NCBI GenBank assembly: GCA_001898425.1
Contig: MKTV01000086.1
Coordinates: forward strand, 13,785 to 49,854
DNA from: Rhodospirillales bacterium 69-11
GTDB lineage: Bacteria; Pseudomonadota; Alphaproteobacteria; Acetobacterales; Acetobacteraceae
Direction: 5' to 3'
Length of the DNA stretch: 36,070 nucleotides
Positions 1-10,145 of the stretch are shown here, piece by piece; position 1 is the first letter of the stretch, and each line of letters opens with the position of its first letter. A model generated the notes under the pieces. The model was given only the letters and a program-made list of their open reading frames with translations, did not search any database and was not told the origin of the DNA. The position numbers were made by a program, and so were the translations under genes.

Positions 1-988
1 CGGACTGGATCTGGCCGATCTGGCTCGCGATTTCCTCCGTCGCCTTCCCGGTCTGCGAGGCGAGCGTCTTCACCTCCGAGGCCACCACCGCGAAGCCCTT
101 CCCGGCCTCCCCGGCGCGCGCCGCCTCGATCGTCGCGTTCAAGGCCAGCAGGTTGGTCTGCCCGGCAATGTCACTGATCAACCGCACCACTTCGCCGATC
201 CGCTGCGCCCCGTCGGCCAGCGTCTGCACCGTCTGGTCGGTGCGACGCGCATCTGCGGCCGCGCGGCTGGCCACCTGCGTCGATTGCGACACCTGCCGGC
301 CGATTTCCGAGACGGACGCCGTGAGCTGTTCGGTCGCCGACGCGACCGCCTGGACGTTGCCATTGGCCTGGCGCGCGGCCGAACTAACCGCCTCCGCCTG
401 GCGGCCCGCGCTGTCCGCGCCATTCGCCATCGTCCGCGCATTCTGCTGCAGCACCTGCGCGGAACCGGACAGCGCCGTCGCCAACTGGCCCACGGAGCCT
501 TCCAACTGGGACAGCAGGCGTTCGGTGGTGGCGCGACGGTCGATCTCCGCCTGCCGCGCCGCGTGCACGTCGACCAGGGAACCACAGGCTCGGCGCGCCA
601 CCCGGCGCTCGTCCAGGATCACCCCGCCCGTCGCGCGGAACCAGCGGTAGTCGCCGCTCTTGGTGCGGAGCCGGTAGGTCACGTCGTATTGGCCGCCCGT
701 CGCCAATGCCTTGCCGAATGCATCGAAGGTCGGCTGCGCGTCCTCCGGGTGCAGGCGGTCCGACCAGGACTGCACCACGTCGGGGAATTCCGCCGGCGAG
801 CCGTAGCCGCACAGGCGACGGAACTCCGCCGACCATGTCCAGCGGGACTGCGGGTGCATCGCATCACCCTCATGCAGCACCGCATCCCACAGGCCGACCC
901 CGCAATGGGCATCCAGCACGTCCAGCCACTCGGCCCTGTCCTGGATCGCTTTCAACCCGCTTCCCGAAACCAGTCGCATGGTTGCCAT
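1..988 (-). CDS. PAS-domain methyl-accepting chemotaxis protein, C-terminus cut by the window edge
   Basis: About 329 residues are visible with no stop before base 1, so the gene continues to the left. Residues about 25-145 form a PAS fold of the kind with a WDA start and a late YRWFRA strand. Residues 150 onward are a methyl-accepting signalling domain, and near the edge it shows the conserved hairpin core ([20 protein letters not shown], then [15 protein letters not shown]). No membrane segment or signal peptide is visible, so this is probably a cytoplasmic receptor that senses through PAS and signals to a CheA/CheW array; that role is known for the family, while the ligand is unknown. The start was taken as ATG 988, after a GGTGG stretch; ATG 979 is the alternative, and a stop codon lies a few codons upstream. 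It is on the same strand as bcsD, 140 nt downstream of it. Confidence 0.9.
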   Translation of the reverse strand, partial: MATMRLVSGSGLKAIQDRAEWLDVLDAHCGVGLWDAVLHEGDAMHPQSRWTWSAEFRRLCGYGSPAEFPDVVQSWSDRLHPEDAQPTFDAFGKALATGGQYDVTYRLRTKSGDYRWFRATGGVILDERRVARRACGSLVDVHAARQAEIDRRATTERLLSQLEGSVGQLATALSGSAQVLQQNARTMANGADSAGRQAEAVSSAARQANGNVQAVASATEQLTASVSEIGRQVSQSTQVASRAAADARRTDQTVQTLADGAQRIGEVVRLISDIAGQTNLLALNATIEAARAGEAGKGFAVVASEVKTLASQTGKATEEIASQIGQIQS

Positions 989-1128
989 CCGCCCACCAGT
1001 GTGCGGCGGGATGCTGCACCCGGGCGGGTAAACGCATCATGAACTTCGCCAGCGGGGGCGGTGTCGGCGACCGGCCGGGAAGCACCCGTCACGCGCGCCG
1101 CTGCGGGGGGAACGGCGGGGGGCGGCGC

Positions 1129-1599
1129 CTACCGCCCGTAGCGGATCACGAGGGCGCCGTCCTCCTGGCCTCGCACGCGCGCCTGGAACGACGCGTCGGC
1201 ACCGGGCTGCTGGCCCATCCAGCCTTCGTACAGCCCTTCCAGCACCGGCGCGAGCCAGGCGCCGGGCGGGGCGCCTGCCGACCCCACCGGCGGCAGGCCG
1301 GCATGCATCAGCAGCACGCAGCGTTCGGCCTCGCTGAGATGCAGCGCCACCGATCCCCAGCCGATCTCGTCCAGGACCGCGTTCATCTCGTATTCGAGCG
1401 ATTCGAGCGAGTCGACGGGCGGGAGCCCCAGCAGCGTGGCCATGCGCAACCCGGTGCCGCGCAGCACGGCGGCGGCGCGCTCCGGCCCGGCCTGGGCGTC
1501 GAGCTCCAGCGCGAGCCCGCGCAGGAAGGCGCGCCACGTCCCCGAACGGCCGCCGCCCGACCCGTTCGGCTTCGTCCCCCCCGTCTCGCTCCAGCCCAT
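1129..1599 (-). CDS. bcsD: Cellulose synthase subunit D (BcsD/AcsD)
   Basis: A protein of 156 residues, the family's usual size. The core stretch VGSAGxPxGxWLAPVLEGLY near residues 105-125, and the preceding IGWGxVxLxL strand, match AcsD of Komagataeibacter as I know it. In that family the protein forms a periplasmic octameric ring that guides glucan chains towards export and is needed for ordered cellulose ribbons. It is the last gene of the bcs operon. ATG 1599 was chosen; an in-frame TTG at 1605 overlaps the bcsC stop and lies 5 nt from the GGGGGA ribosome site, against 11 nt for the ATG, so either start is possible. No signal peptide is visible, as in known AcsD. Confidence 0.93.
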   Translation of the reverse strand: MGWSETGGTKPNGSGGGRSGTWRAFLRGLALELDAQAGPERAAAVLRGTGLRMATLLGLPPVDSLESLEYEMNAVLDEIGWGSVALHLSEAERCVLLMHAGLPPVGSAGAPPGAWLAPVLEGLYEGWMGQQPGADASFQARVRGQEDGALVIRYGR

Positions 1600-1601
1600 G
1601 G

Positions 1602-4600
1602 TCAAAAGGATCCCCCATCGAAGATGTAGCGCGCGAACAGCCGCGCGACCGTCTCGCTCCAGTCACCCGCGTGCTGGTAATGCGCCTCCCCGCCCAGGAT
1701 CAGGGAGTTGTTGACGCGGTATTGGATGGACCCCTCCGCGCCACCCACCAGCCCCGATGCGCTCTTGCTCGGGAAGCTGGTCTGGATCGGGGTGGTGCTG
1801 GAGGCCGCCTGCGCCACCAGCGCGCTCTGCAGCGATGGGTTGTTGGGGAAGACCGGCGACGAGTGCTCGTTGTAGGTCTGGTAGCCCAACGCACCGCCGA
1901 TCGACCAGGTCATGTTGTCGGTCTTGGAGGTGTACCGCACCGGGAACAGCGTGGCGAAGTAGGATTGCGGGCTGAAGTAGCCGCCCTGGCCGAGGGTGAA
2001 GTAGCGCAGGTTCTTGTCGTAGGAGAAGTAGACGAGATCCACGCCCACCCGCACCTCGTCCGTCTGGCCGCGCCAGATCGGATAGGAGCCGCCGGCGCCG
2101 AACTCGTATTCGTGGTTCTGCGCGACGTTCGTTCCGTCGAGCACCGCGTAGCCGCCGCCGAAGTAGAAATTGGCGTCCTGCACCGATCCCTCGAGCTGCG
2201 CATGCGCGCGGGAGCGGGTCACGCCGCCCCATTTGGTGCCCGTCGCGGGGTCGGTGGTGCCGGCGTAGGACAGCAGGCTGTCGGTCACCGCGCGCCGCTC
2301 GCCCACCACGCGCAGGCGCACGTTGTCGGTCAGCGCCGGGGACAGTTCGATCCCGCCCAGCAGGTTCTGCTCCTGGAAGCCCAGCGGGCTGGTGCCGATG
2401 TCGAGTTTCGCCCAGCCGATCTGGTAGGCGAGCGACAGGCCCACGCCCTGCGCGCTCTGGCTGCCGGGGGTCGGCGTGCCGCCGAACGCGCCGGTGCCGA
2501 ACGAGGCCTGGCTGTTCGTGTCCAGCGGCAGCGTGCCGGCCGAGAGGAAGGTCGGCGTCGCCTCCGCGGTCAGCGTGCCCTGGCCCCACGGGCGGATCAG
2601 CAGCGTGGTCGGCATGCTGACCTCGTTCAACTGGTCGAGCCCCTGGGTGCCCGTCCGGTTCCGGTAGGTGGGGCCCAGCGTCAGCTTGGGGGCGAGGTCC
2701 TCGCGCAGCGCGGCCATCTGGCGGTCGATGTCCTGCAGCATCGGGTCGCCCGGCGCGACGGCCGCGGCCGGGCCGGTTGCCGGGAACGAGTCCATCGACG
2801 GCGTGCTGGTCGGCCCGCTGCGGCGGAACGGATTGGCGTCCACCGGCACGGAGACAGTGGCGAAGCTCTGGCGCGAGGCCGCCAGCGGCGAAGCGAACGC
2901 GGTCTGGTCCACGCCGATCTCCTGCCGGCGCAGCGACTGCGCGCGCTTGAGATCGTCCATCGCGGCGCGGAGGTTGCCACGCGCCTTGTTGAGCGTCGCC
3001 GACAGCATCCAGGCGCGGGGGTCATCCGGTGCCGCGGCCAGGCCGTCGCGCACCAGCGTGCGCGCGCGGCTCCAGTCGTTCGCCTGGATCGCCGCATCCA
3101 GCGCGGCACCGCGCGCGGACATGTTGCCCGGATCGCGCGCCAGCACCGCGTCGTTGATCGCCAGCGCCTTGCGCGGTTCGTCCGCCGACGCGAACAGCCG
3201 GCCGACCGCGAGGTTGAGGTCCGGGTTGGAAGGATCGCGCGCGAGCGCCGGGGCGAGCACGTCGTACGCGTCGGCCTGCCGATGCTCCTGGTTGAGCGTG
3301 TCGGCCTCCCGGATCGCGACGCCGGCACGCAGCCGGTTCAGCGACGTGGTCTGCTCCGGCGTCAACCCGGATGCGCCGTCGAGCGAGGCGATCAGCGCCC
3401 GCGCGCCGCGGTCGTCGCCGGCCTGCAGCAGTACGCCGGCATAGGCGATCCGCTGCGCGGCGGTGGGCTTGGGCGTGGCGGCCTGGGCGGTGGCGAGCGC
3501 CTCCCGCGCGCCGGCCGGGTTGCGCATCTGCAGGAAGGCGCGGGCGATCGCCGCACCGCGGGCGCCGTCGGGATCGGGCTGCGCCGCGAGGGTCAGCAGC
3601 TTCTCCCGCGCGGCCGCCGGGCTGACCGCGGCCGTGCTCATGGCCGCGCGGATATCGCCCTGCAGCGCGGCTTGCGCGAGCAGCGCGCGCATGTCCGGCG
3701 TGCGCGCGGCGGCGGGCAGCCGGTTGATCAGCGCCGCCGCCTGCGCGGTGTTGCCGACCTCCGCCGCGAACAGCGCCCCGGCGCGCAACGCGTCGGTGCT
3801 GGGCCTCCCCCCGCCGGTCGCCTGCGCCATGACCTGTTCGGCGTCCGCCTTGCGGCCCGCCGCGACGAGCGCGCGGGCAAGGTCGAGCCGCGTCCACGGA
3901 TCGCCGGGATCGGCGGCGACGGCGGCGCGCAGCAGGGCCTCCTTCGCCGCGGGATCGGTCGTGGCCGATGCCTGCTGGCGCAGCGCATCGGCACGGATGC
4001 GCCCGACGGCGCGGGTCGCCCCGGCGCTCTGGGCGCGGTCGAGCAGGGCCTCCGCGTCGGTGGCGCGTCCCTCGCGGTTGAGCACCTGCGCGAGGCCGAC
4101 CAGCGCATCGGCGTTGTTCGGCTGGCGGGACAGCACGGCGCGATACTGCGCCTCCGCCCCGGCGAGGTCGCCGCGCCGGCTCAGCACGTCCGCCAGCATG
4201 GACTGCGCGCCCGCCACGTCGCCGCCATGCGCGATGATGGCGCGAAGCTGGCGTTCCGCCGCGTCGTACTGGCCGCGCTGGATGGCGGCGCGGGCGGCGG
4301 CGTAGTCCTCACCCACGTTGGCGCCCTGCAGCGCCTGCTCCCACCGCTCCTTGTGCGCCGGATCGGCCGCGATCGCGCGCGACAGATAGGTGCGCGCCTC
4401 GCCCGCATTGCCCTGGCGCAGCCGCACGAGGCCGATGCCGCCCAGGCTGTCCGCATCCGCCGGGTTCAGCGTGAGGGCCGCGTTGAAGTCGGCCTCCGCC
4501 TCGGCGAGCTTGCCGGCGTTCAGCGCGGTGAAGCCCGCGGCCCGCTTCTGCGCCGCCTGGTCGGCCGGCGTCCGCGGCGGATTCCGTGCCTGTTCGAGCT

Positions 4601-5357
4601 TGCCGGAGATCACGCCGTCGCTTGGATGGCCCGTGAGCCAGGCCTGGTAGGCGGGGATGCTCTGCGTGTCGACCGGCAGCCACTCCAGCGCCTGGCGCCA
4701 CGCCTTGTCGGCCGAAGGTCCGATCGTCGGGTTCTGCGCGAGCGCCGCGAGCCGCTGGATGCCTTGGGTGCGCGTCTGTTCCCGGTAGGTCAGCAACTGG
4801 GCATAGGCAAGCTGCGCCCGCAGGTCGTTCGGATCGGCGGTGACGACCTGCGCGAGCCCCCGTCGGGCGGCATCCCAGCCGCCTTCGGTGCCCGACAGGG
4901 TCTGGTAGTATTCGACCGCGAGATTGGGCGGCGGCGTGCCGCCCTGGAACAGGCGCTGGTAGCGGGCGATCGCTTCCGCCGTGCGTCCCTCCTGCGCGAG
5001 TTGGCGCGCCTGCGCCAGCGCGTTCGGGTCGATGCTGCCGACGCGGATCGACTGCTCCACGACGGGGATGCGCGGATCGTCCGGCCGCACCGCGCGCAGC
5101 CGCGTGAGCGTCGCCTGGGCGCGTGCGCGGTCCCCGCCTTCGGCCTGCAACTGCGCCAGCAGGCCGAGCGCGTCGGGATTGTCGGGTTCGATGCGGAGCA
5201 GCCGCTGCAACGCCGCCTCGGCCTGCTTCGGCTGGTTCTGGGTGCTCCAGAACGTCGCCTGGTCCAGCAGCACCTTGGCGGTCGGGCTGGTGTCGGCCTG
5301 CGCCGCCGACCCGAGGCCGATCAGCAGCGCGGTGAGCGGGAGGGCGGCGCGACGCAT
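1602..5357 (-). CDS. bcsC: Cellulose synthase subunit C: TPR periplasmic scaffold and outer-membrane exporter
   Basis: A protein of 1251 residues, close to acetobacterial AcsC. A signal peptide of about 21 residues (cleavage near AAQA-D) is followed by a long array of TPR helices, with repeated A-L-A-x-P-x-N/D-P patterns to about residue 790. A proline/serine-rich linker precedes the C-terminal BCSC_C beta-barrel (about 880-1251), which ends in an aromatic F typical of outer-membrane barrels. BcsC carries the glucan chain across the periplasm and outer membrane. The ribosome site (AAGGAG) overlaps the last codons of bcsAB, and only 6 nt separate the two genes. The bcsC stop nearly abuts the bcsD start, so the three genes appear translationally coupled. 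Confidence 0.95.
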   Translation of the reverse strand: MRRAALPLTALLIGLGSAAQADTSPTAKVLLDQATFWSTQNQPKQAEAALQRLLRIEPDNPDALGLLAQLQAEGGDRARAQATLTRLRAVRPDDPRIPVVEQSIRVGSIDPNALAQARQLAQEGRTAEAIARYQRLFQGGTPPPNLAVEYYQTLSGTEGGWDAARRGLAQVVTADPNDLRAQLAYAQLLTYREQTRTQGIQRLAALAQNPTIGPSADKAWRQALEWLPVDTQSIPAYQAWLTGHPSDGVISGKLEQARNPPRTPADQAAQKRAAGFTALNAGKLAEAEADFNAALTLNPADADSLGGIGLVRLRQGNAGEARTYLSRAIAADPAHKERWEQALQGANVGEDYAAARAAIQRGQYDAAERQLRAIIAHGGDVAGAQSMLADVLSRRGDLAGAEAQYRAVLSRQPNNADALVGLAQVLNREGRATDAEALLDRAQSAGATRAVGRIRADALRQQASATTDPAAKEALLRAAVAADPGDPWTRLDLARALVAAGRKADAEQVMAQATGGGRPSTDALRAGALFAAEVGNTAQAAALINRLPAAARTPDMRALLAQAALQGDIRAAMSTAAVSPAAAREKLLTLAAQPDPDGARGAAIARAFLQMRNPAGAREALATAQAATPKPTAAQRIAYAGVLLQAGDDRGARALIASLDGASGLTPEQTTSLNRLRAGVAIREADTLNQEHRQADAYDVLAPALARDPSNPDLNLAVGRLFASADEPRKALAINDAVLARDPGNMSARGAALDAAIQANDWSRARTLVRDGLAAAPDDPRAWMLSATLNKARGNLRAAMDDLKRAQSLRRQEIGVDQTAFASPLAASRQSFATVSVPVDANPFRRSGPTSTPSMDSFPATGPAAAVAPGDPMLQDIDRQMAALREDLAPKLTLGPTYRNRTGTQGLDQLNEVSMPTTLLIRPWGQGTLTAEATPTFLSAGTLPLDTNSQASFGTGAFGGTPTPGSQSAQGVGLSLAYQIGWAKLDIGTSPLGFQEQNLLGGIELSPALTDNVRLRVVGERRAVTDSLLSYAGTTDPATGTKWGGVTRSRAHAQLEGSVQDANFYFGGGYAVLDGTNVAQNHEYEFGAGGSYPIWRGQTDEVRVGVDLVYFSYDKNLRYFTLGQGGYFSPQSYFATLFPVRYTSKTDNMTWSIGGALGYQTYNEHSSPVFPNNPSLQSALVAQAASSTTPIQTSFPSKSASGLVGGAEGSIQYRVNNSLILGGEAHYQHAGDWSETVARLFARYIFDGGSF

Positions 5358-5363
5358 GCGGCT

Positions 5364-8300
5364 CTAGCTCCTTCCGGCACGCAGTTGGCCGGTCCGTCGG
5401 GCCGCCCGCCACCGCAGCAGCCGGTAGAGGCAGAGCCCGAGGATGAAGGCGGCGACGATCATGCTGATGACGATCGCCCCGGACTGGTCCTGCAGCCACC
5501 ATTCGGGCCACAGCCACAGCGGCAGGTCGCCCACGGTGTAGGTGCCGCCGCCGCGATAGCCCGAGGTGGTGCCGCCGGCCAGGACCGTCAGGTCGCCCTG
5601 GATGTTGGGCACCAGCTTGGTGTCCTGCATGGCGTCGAGCATGGCATCGAGCCCCTGCGGCGTGCCGGCCAGCAGCGCGACGACCGACCGGCCGCGCGCG
5701 AGCGGCGATTCCGCGCCGATCAGCACGGCGGACCGCTCGCCGAGACCGGTGTTCACGACCGTCGCGGCCTTCCGCCGCGCCTCGGCCGTGCGGTCGCCGA
5801 ACAGGTGCCAGATGTCGTCGAGCGCGGTCGGCAGCGCGACCTTGAGGCTGGTGCCCTGCACCGAGTACGGGCTGCGGCGCAGCAGGTCGGCCGCGCCGCC
5901 CACATGGGCGAGCGTGCTCACCACCAGCACGTCCTTGTCGCCCAGCGTGGCCGCATCGGTGGTGCGGGCGATCGTCACGCGGTTCACCGGCAGCCCGGTG
6001 AGCGCGCCGAGGCTGCCCATCAGCCCGAGATAGGCGCTGATCTCGACGGAAGCCGGCTGCACGGGCAGCACGACCACGGTGTCGGACAGGTCCGCCATCC
6101 GGGTGAAGGGGAACCCCGAGTTGATGAAATACGCGAGGTTCGGCAGCGACCCCAGGTGGTACGCCCGCGTCAGGTCGAGCATCGAGTCGGGGTCGACCGA
6201 CATGTGGATGTCCTCGGGGATCGCCGTGCACTCGCCGCGATGCATCGGCCGCGCGTCGAAGAACATCTGCAGGTCGTTCTGGCCGAACACGGTGTAGAGC
6301 GGGATCGGGGTCGCGGCGCGGCGGACCGGCTGGCTGTAGCCGAGGTTGCGCAGCACCCAATCCCAGCCCGTGTCGGTGGGCGCGAGCGAGTAGCTGCGCA
6401 GGTAGATCCCGTTGATGCTGACGTCGAGCCGCGACGCGGCGACGTCCACCACCGGCCCGGGCGGCGCGCGGAACTGCAGGTCCGCCTCGAACGGACGGCG
6501 GCGCCAGGTGTAGAGGTCGGGCGCGGTGCGGAACGGCACGTGGAAGGTGCCGGGCACGTAGCCGACGCCCTGCAGGCTCGACGCATCCACCAGCTCGCCC
6601 AGCCGCACCGGCCGATCGGTGGGGATCCAGGCCGGCGCGTCATACGGCTTGCGCGGCGGCAGCGCGTCGATCTGCGCGGTCGTCGCCTGGCCGCTCATCA
6701 CGCGGCTGCCCATGGCGAGGGCGGTCGCGGCGGTGATCGCCTCCCCGCCCGTGCGCCCGGCCACCACCAGGATGGTGGAGAGCGGGTCGTTCGGGTTGGG
6801 GATCTCGGCGACGGTCGGGCCGTTGATCGCGGGCAGGCCGATGCCGGCCGGCGCCTCACGCCCGGACAGCACCAGCACCGCGTTCCCCTCGCGCGGGATC
6901 TCGCTCGAGACCGGGAAGCGAGCCGTGCGGAAGTCGGCGAGCTTGCCGAACCAGGAGGCGACGATGCCCGCGGCCTGCAGCGTCTCGTTGTTCGGATTGC
7001 CGGTCAGGACGAACGGGAGGACGAGGCGCGTGCGGATGTTCTCGTCGAACAGCGGGCGCGGCAGGCGCGCGAGGTCGCGCTGCGGCGGCAGGCGCGCGAT
7101 GGTGAGCGTGAGGGTGGAGCGGTCGGAGACCGTGGCCCATAGCAGGCCGCTCAGCGGATCGTTGCAATCCTGCGTGTAGCGGCCGGTGAAGCGGAAGTTC
7201 AGCCGGTTCCGGTCCTGGAAGAAGACCGGGTTCACCGGCATGTCGAGCGGGCCGAACTCGGCATGGCCCTGGGTCACCGGGATGGTGCCCACATACTGCT
7301 CGTTTAGCGTGACGGTGACGTTGCTCTGGTCCGGGATCAGGGAGGGCGAGACGGCGCCGCTCAGGCTGAGCCGCGCGTCGGTCACCACCTCGTCCTGGCG
7401 GACGCCGAACAGCACGCCCTGGATCGTACTCGAGCCGCGCATCGTCATCGGCCCGAACGCGCCGAGGTCGCGCAGGCTCAGCACCTCCGTGCGCACGTCG
7501 GCGGTCTGCGTGGTGGCGGGCGTGCGCAGCGTCAGCGGCGGCGCGGATGGCGGGATCGCCGGCAACCCGCCGGCCGGGGCCGCGCTGCCGGCCGCCCCCA
7601 TGCTGCTGCCGGCCGCGGCGGCCGGCCCGGTCGGCGCAGGAACGCCGCTCGCGCCACCCGTCCCCGGACTGCCTGCTCCTGGAACGCCCGCCACCGGGAC
7701 GCCTGCCGCACCGGCTCCCGGACTGCCCGCGGCGCCCGAACCCGATCCGGCCGGCGCCTGTGCGAGCGAGGGCAGCGGGACCGGCGGCAGGACGATCGCG
7801 GGCGGCTGGCTGGCCTGCGTCCCCTGGGCCGCCGCCCCGTTCGCCGCGGTCTGCGCGGTGCGCGCGCCCTGCGGTGCCTGCGCCCAGGCGGAGCCCGTCC
7901 CGGCCAGCAACCCCGCCAGCAGGATCGCGGCCGCCTTCGAAAAGGACCGCGGCTGCAGGACCATGGTCTGCCGCGCCAGCGTGCCCGGATTGACCGCGAC
8001 CGGCGCGGTCGCCGCCTGCGGCAATTCCGGCCCGGTCAGCATCTGCCCGGGACGACGGAACAGGCCACGGATGCTCACCAGCACGTTCCAGAGACTCACC
8101 AGCGGCCGGTCCTTCGGATAATTGCCCCAATCCACCCAGGCGTCCGCGCGGCCGAACACCGCCTGCACGACCTTGCTCTCGTCGGCGATCGTCTCCACGG
8201 TCCACATCACCTGCAGGAAGCGCCCCTCCCAGCGCTGGATCCGCGCCGGCAGGATCAGTCGCTGATTGTCGAGGCTGAACTCGATGTCGATGTCGGAGGG

Positions 8301-10145
8301 GATCTGCACGTCCTCCGGCCGCTCGAGCGCGAAGCCGCCGCCACCCAAAGAGAGGTTCTGGCTGGTGCAGGGCAGCACCCGTCCATCGGCCAGCCACACC
8401 ACCGCCGGCAGCCGCGCGCGGATGCGGGCGCGGTTGCGCACCTGCCGCGTCTCCCGCCCGACGGCGAGCGCCGCCATCACGATCAGCAGGCTGAGCGTCA
8501 CCCAGATCGAGTTCAGCAGCAGCGCCTGGAATTCCAGCCGCGTGGTCTGCTGGAAGATCATGCCGAACAGGCCGCGCAGCAGCCCGATCAGCAGCACGCC
8601 GCACAGGATCAGGTTGGGGTACACCGCCCCCATGTCGAAATAGCCCTTGCTGAGCAGCCCGCCCTTGTCGGTCACGTTGAACTTGCCGCGGCGCGGACTG
8701 ACCATCGTCACGAGCGTGATGCGCACCAGGAACAGCGCCATCACCGTCTCGTAGATCTCGCTCCAGAAGGAGTGGCGCCAGTTGCCCTGGATGCGCGCGT
8801 TGGTCGCGACCGAGTGGAAGATGTGCGGCAGCGCGTAGGCGATGATGGCCAGCGGCGAGGCCGCGATGATGTTCTGCCCCAGCAGCAGGAACGCGAGCGG
8901 CGAGGTCAGGAACACGACCCGCGGCAGCGCGAACATGAAGTGGAACATCGCGTTCATGTAACAGATGCGCTGCCCGATGCTGAGGCCGGGCCCGAACATC
9001 GGCGTGTCGAGCCGCAGGATCTGCAGCATTCCGCGCGCCCAGCGCACGCGCTGGCCGATGTGCAGGATCAGCCGCTCCGTCGCGAGGCCCGCCGCGAGCG
9101 GCAGGCGCAGGTAGCAGGACTGCCAGCCCCGGCGGTGCAGCCGCAGCGCGGTGTGCGCATCCTCGGTCACCGTCTCGGTCGCGAAGCCGCCGATCGTCTC
9201 GAGCGCCGCGCGGCGGATCACCGCGCAGGAGCCGCAGAAGAACGAGGCGTTCCAGAAGTCGTTCCCGTCCTGGATCAGGCCGTAGAACATGTTGCCTTCG
9301 GCCGGGACGCGCGTGCCGGCGGCGAGGTTCCGCTGGAACGGATCGGGCGAGTAGAAATGGTGCGGCGTCTGGATGAAGGCCATGCGCTTGTCCTTCACCA
9401 GCCATCCCATCGTCATCTGCAGGAAGGCCCGCGTCGGCATGTGGTCGCAGTCGAAGATGGCGACGAACTCGCCGTCCGTGACCTTCATCGCGTGGTTGAG
9501 GTTGCCCGCCTTCGCATGCGCGTTGTCGGGCCGGATGATGTAGCCGGCGCCGCAGCTCGCGGCGAAGTCGCGGAACGCGCGCCGCCGTCCGTCGTCCAGG
9601 ATGTAGACGCGCAGCTTGTCGCGCGGCCAGTCGATCGCCATCGCCGCCAGCACGGTGGCGCGCACGATCGACAGGTCCTCGTTGTAGGTCGGCACATAGA
9701 TGTCCACCGTGGGCCAGGTGGACGGATCCTCCGGCAGCGGGATCGGCTTGCGCTCCAGCGGCCAGACCGTCTGCACGTAGCCCAGCGCGAGGACGCAGAT
9801 CGCATAGGCCTCGGCCAGCGCGAGGCCGATGCCGAGGAAGCCCTGCAGCAGCGTGTTGAACTCGAGCGTCTCGGTGAAGCGCCAGACGATGTAGCGCAGC
9901 GACACGATGGCCGAGAGCATGGTCAGGAACAGCGTCATCGTGCGTCCCTGCCAGCGGTTGCAGATCAGGAACACGATCATCGTCGCGATCGCGAGCGCGG
10001 TCTGCTCCCACGGATCGAGCACGACGGTGGCCGCGACGAACACGACGCAGAGTCCGACGAAACCGGTCAGCGCGAGCAGCGTCCACCCGATCGGGCCGGG
10101 CAGCGCGTCGCTGCCCTCCATGATGCGTTGGAGGGTCCGCTTCAT
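5364..10145 (-). CDS. bcsAB: Fused cellulose synthase catalytic and periplasmic subunits (BcsA-BcsB, AcsAB type)
   Basis: A single frame of 1593 residues. The N-terminal half is BcsA: several membrane segments, a GT2 domain with LDDG (184-186), FDCD (231-234), TED (327-329, the catalytic base motif) and QRVRW (365-369), then a PilZ domain with an RxxxR cluster near 570-578 and NLSLGG (597-602), the c-di-GMP-binding signature. BcsA polymerises UDP-glucose into beta-1,4-glucan. Residues about 736-757 look like a complete signal peptide ending in AWA-QA. An Ala/Gly/Pro-rich linker (about 758-870) follows, then BcsB carbohydrate-binding domains and a C-terminal membrane anchor ending in an Arg-rich tail. 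The start ATG overlaps the bcsQ stop (ATGA). The fusion layout matches Komagataeibacter AcsAB. Confidence 0.96.
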   Translation of the reverse strand: MKRTLQRIMEGSDALPGPIGWTLLALTGFVGLCVVFVAATVVLDPWEQTALAIATMIVFLICNRWQGRTMTLFLTMLSAIVSLRYIVWRFTETLEFNTLLQGFLGIGLALAEAYAICVLALGYVQTVWPLERKPIPLPEDPSTWPTVDIYVPTYNEDLSIVRATVLAAMAIDWPRDKLRVYILDDGRRRAFRDFAASCGAGYIIRPDNAHAKAGNLNHAMKVTDGEFVAIFDCDHMPTRAFLQMTMGWLVKDKRMAFIQTPHHFYSPDPFQRNLAAGTRVPAEGNMFYGLIQDGNDFWNASFFCGSCAVIRRAALETIGGFATETVTEDAHTALRLHRRGWQSCYLRLPLAAGLATERLILHIGQRVRWARGMLQILRLDTPMFGPGLSIGQRICYMNAMFHFMFALPRVVFLTSPLAFLLLGQNIIAASPLAIIAYALPHIFHSVATNARIQGNWRHSFWSEIYETVMALFLVRITLVTMVSPRRGKFNVTDKGGLLSKGYFDMGAVYPNLILCGVLLIGLLRGLFGMIFQQTTRLEFQALLLNSIWVTLSLLIVMAALAVGRETRQVRNRARIRARLPAVVWLADGRVLPCTSQNLSLGGGGFALERPEDVQIPSDIDIEFSLDNQRLILPARIQRWEGRFLQVMWTVETIADESKVVQAVFGRADAWVDWGNYPKDRPLVSLWNVLVSIRGLFRRPGQMLTGPELPQAATAPVAVNPGTLARQTMVLQPRSFSKAAAILLAGLLAGTGSAWAQAPQGARTAQTAANGAAAQGTQASQPPAIVLPPVPLPSLAQAPAGSGSGAAGSPGAGAAGVPVAGVPGAGSPGTGGASGVPAPTGPAAAAGSSMGAAGSAAPAGGLPAIPPSAPPLTLRTPATTQTADVRTEVLSLRDLGAFGPMTMRGSSTIQGVLFGVRQDEVVTDARLSLSGAVSPSLIPDQSNVTVTLNEQYVGTIPVTQGHAEFGPLDMPVNPVFFQDRNRLNFRFTGRYTQDCNDPLSGLLWATVSDRSTLTLTIARLPPQRDLARLPRPLFDENIRTRLVLPFVLTGNPNNETLQAAGIVASWFGKLADFRTARFPVSSEIPREGNAVLVLSGREAPAGIGLPAINGPTVAEIPNPNDPLSTILVVAGRTGGEAITAATALAMGSRVMSGQATTAQIDALPPRKPYDAPAWIPTDRPVRLGELVDASSLQGVGYVPGTFHVPFRTAPDLYTWRRRPFEADLQFRAPPGPVVDVAASRLDVSINGIYLRSYSLAPTDTGWDWVLRNLGYSQPVRRAATPIPLYTVFGQNDLQMFFDARPMHRGECTAIPEDIHMSVDPDSMLDLTRAYHLGSLPNLAYFINSGFPFTRMADLSDTVVVLPVQPASVEISAYLGLMGSLGALTGLPVNRVTIARTTDAATLGDKDVLVVSTLAHVGGAADLLRRSPYSVQGTSLKVALPTALDDIWHLFGDRTAEARRKAATVVNTGLGERSAVLIGAESPLARGRSVVALLAGTPQGLDAMLDAMQDTKLVPNIQGDLTVLAGGTTSGYRGGGTYTVGDLPLWLWPEWWLQDQSGAIVISMIVAAFILGLCLYRLLRWRAARRTGQLRAGRS

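Noticed and set aside
1042-1128. A terminator between bcsD and the chemoreceptor gene
   Set aside because: The stretch is G/C-rich, but I found no stem followed by a T-run.
1671-7142. A plus-strand open frame of 1823 codons opposite bcsC and bcsAB
   Set aside because: It is an antisense shadow produced by high GC at third codon positions; the translation is Arg/Gly/Ala-rich noise and the opposite strand carries two clear genes.
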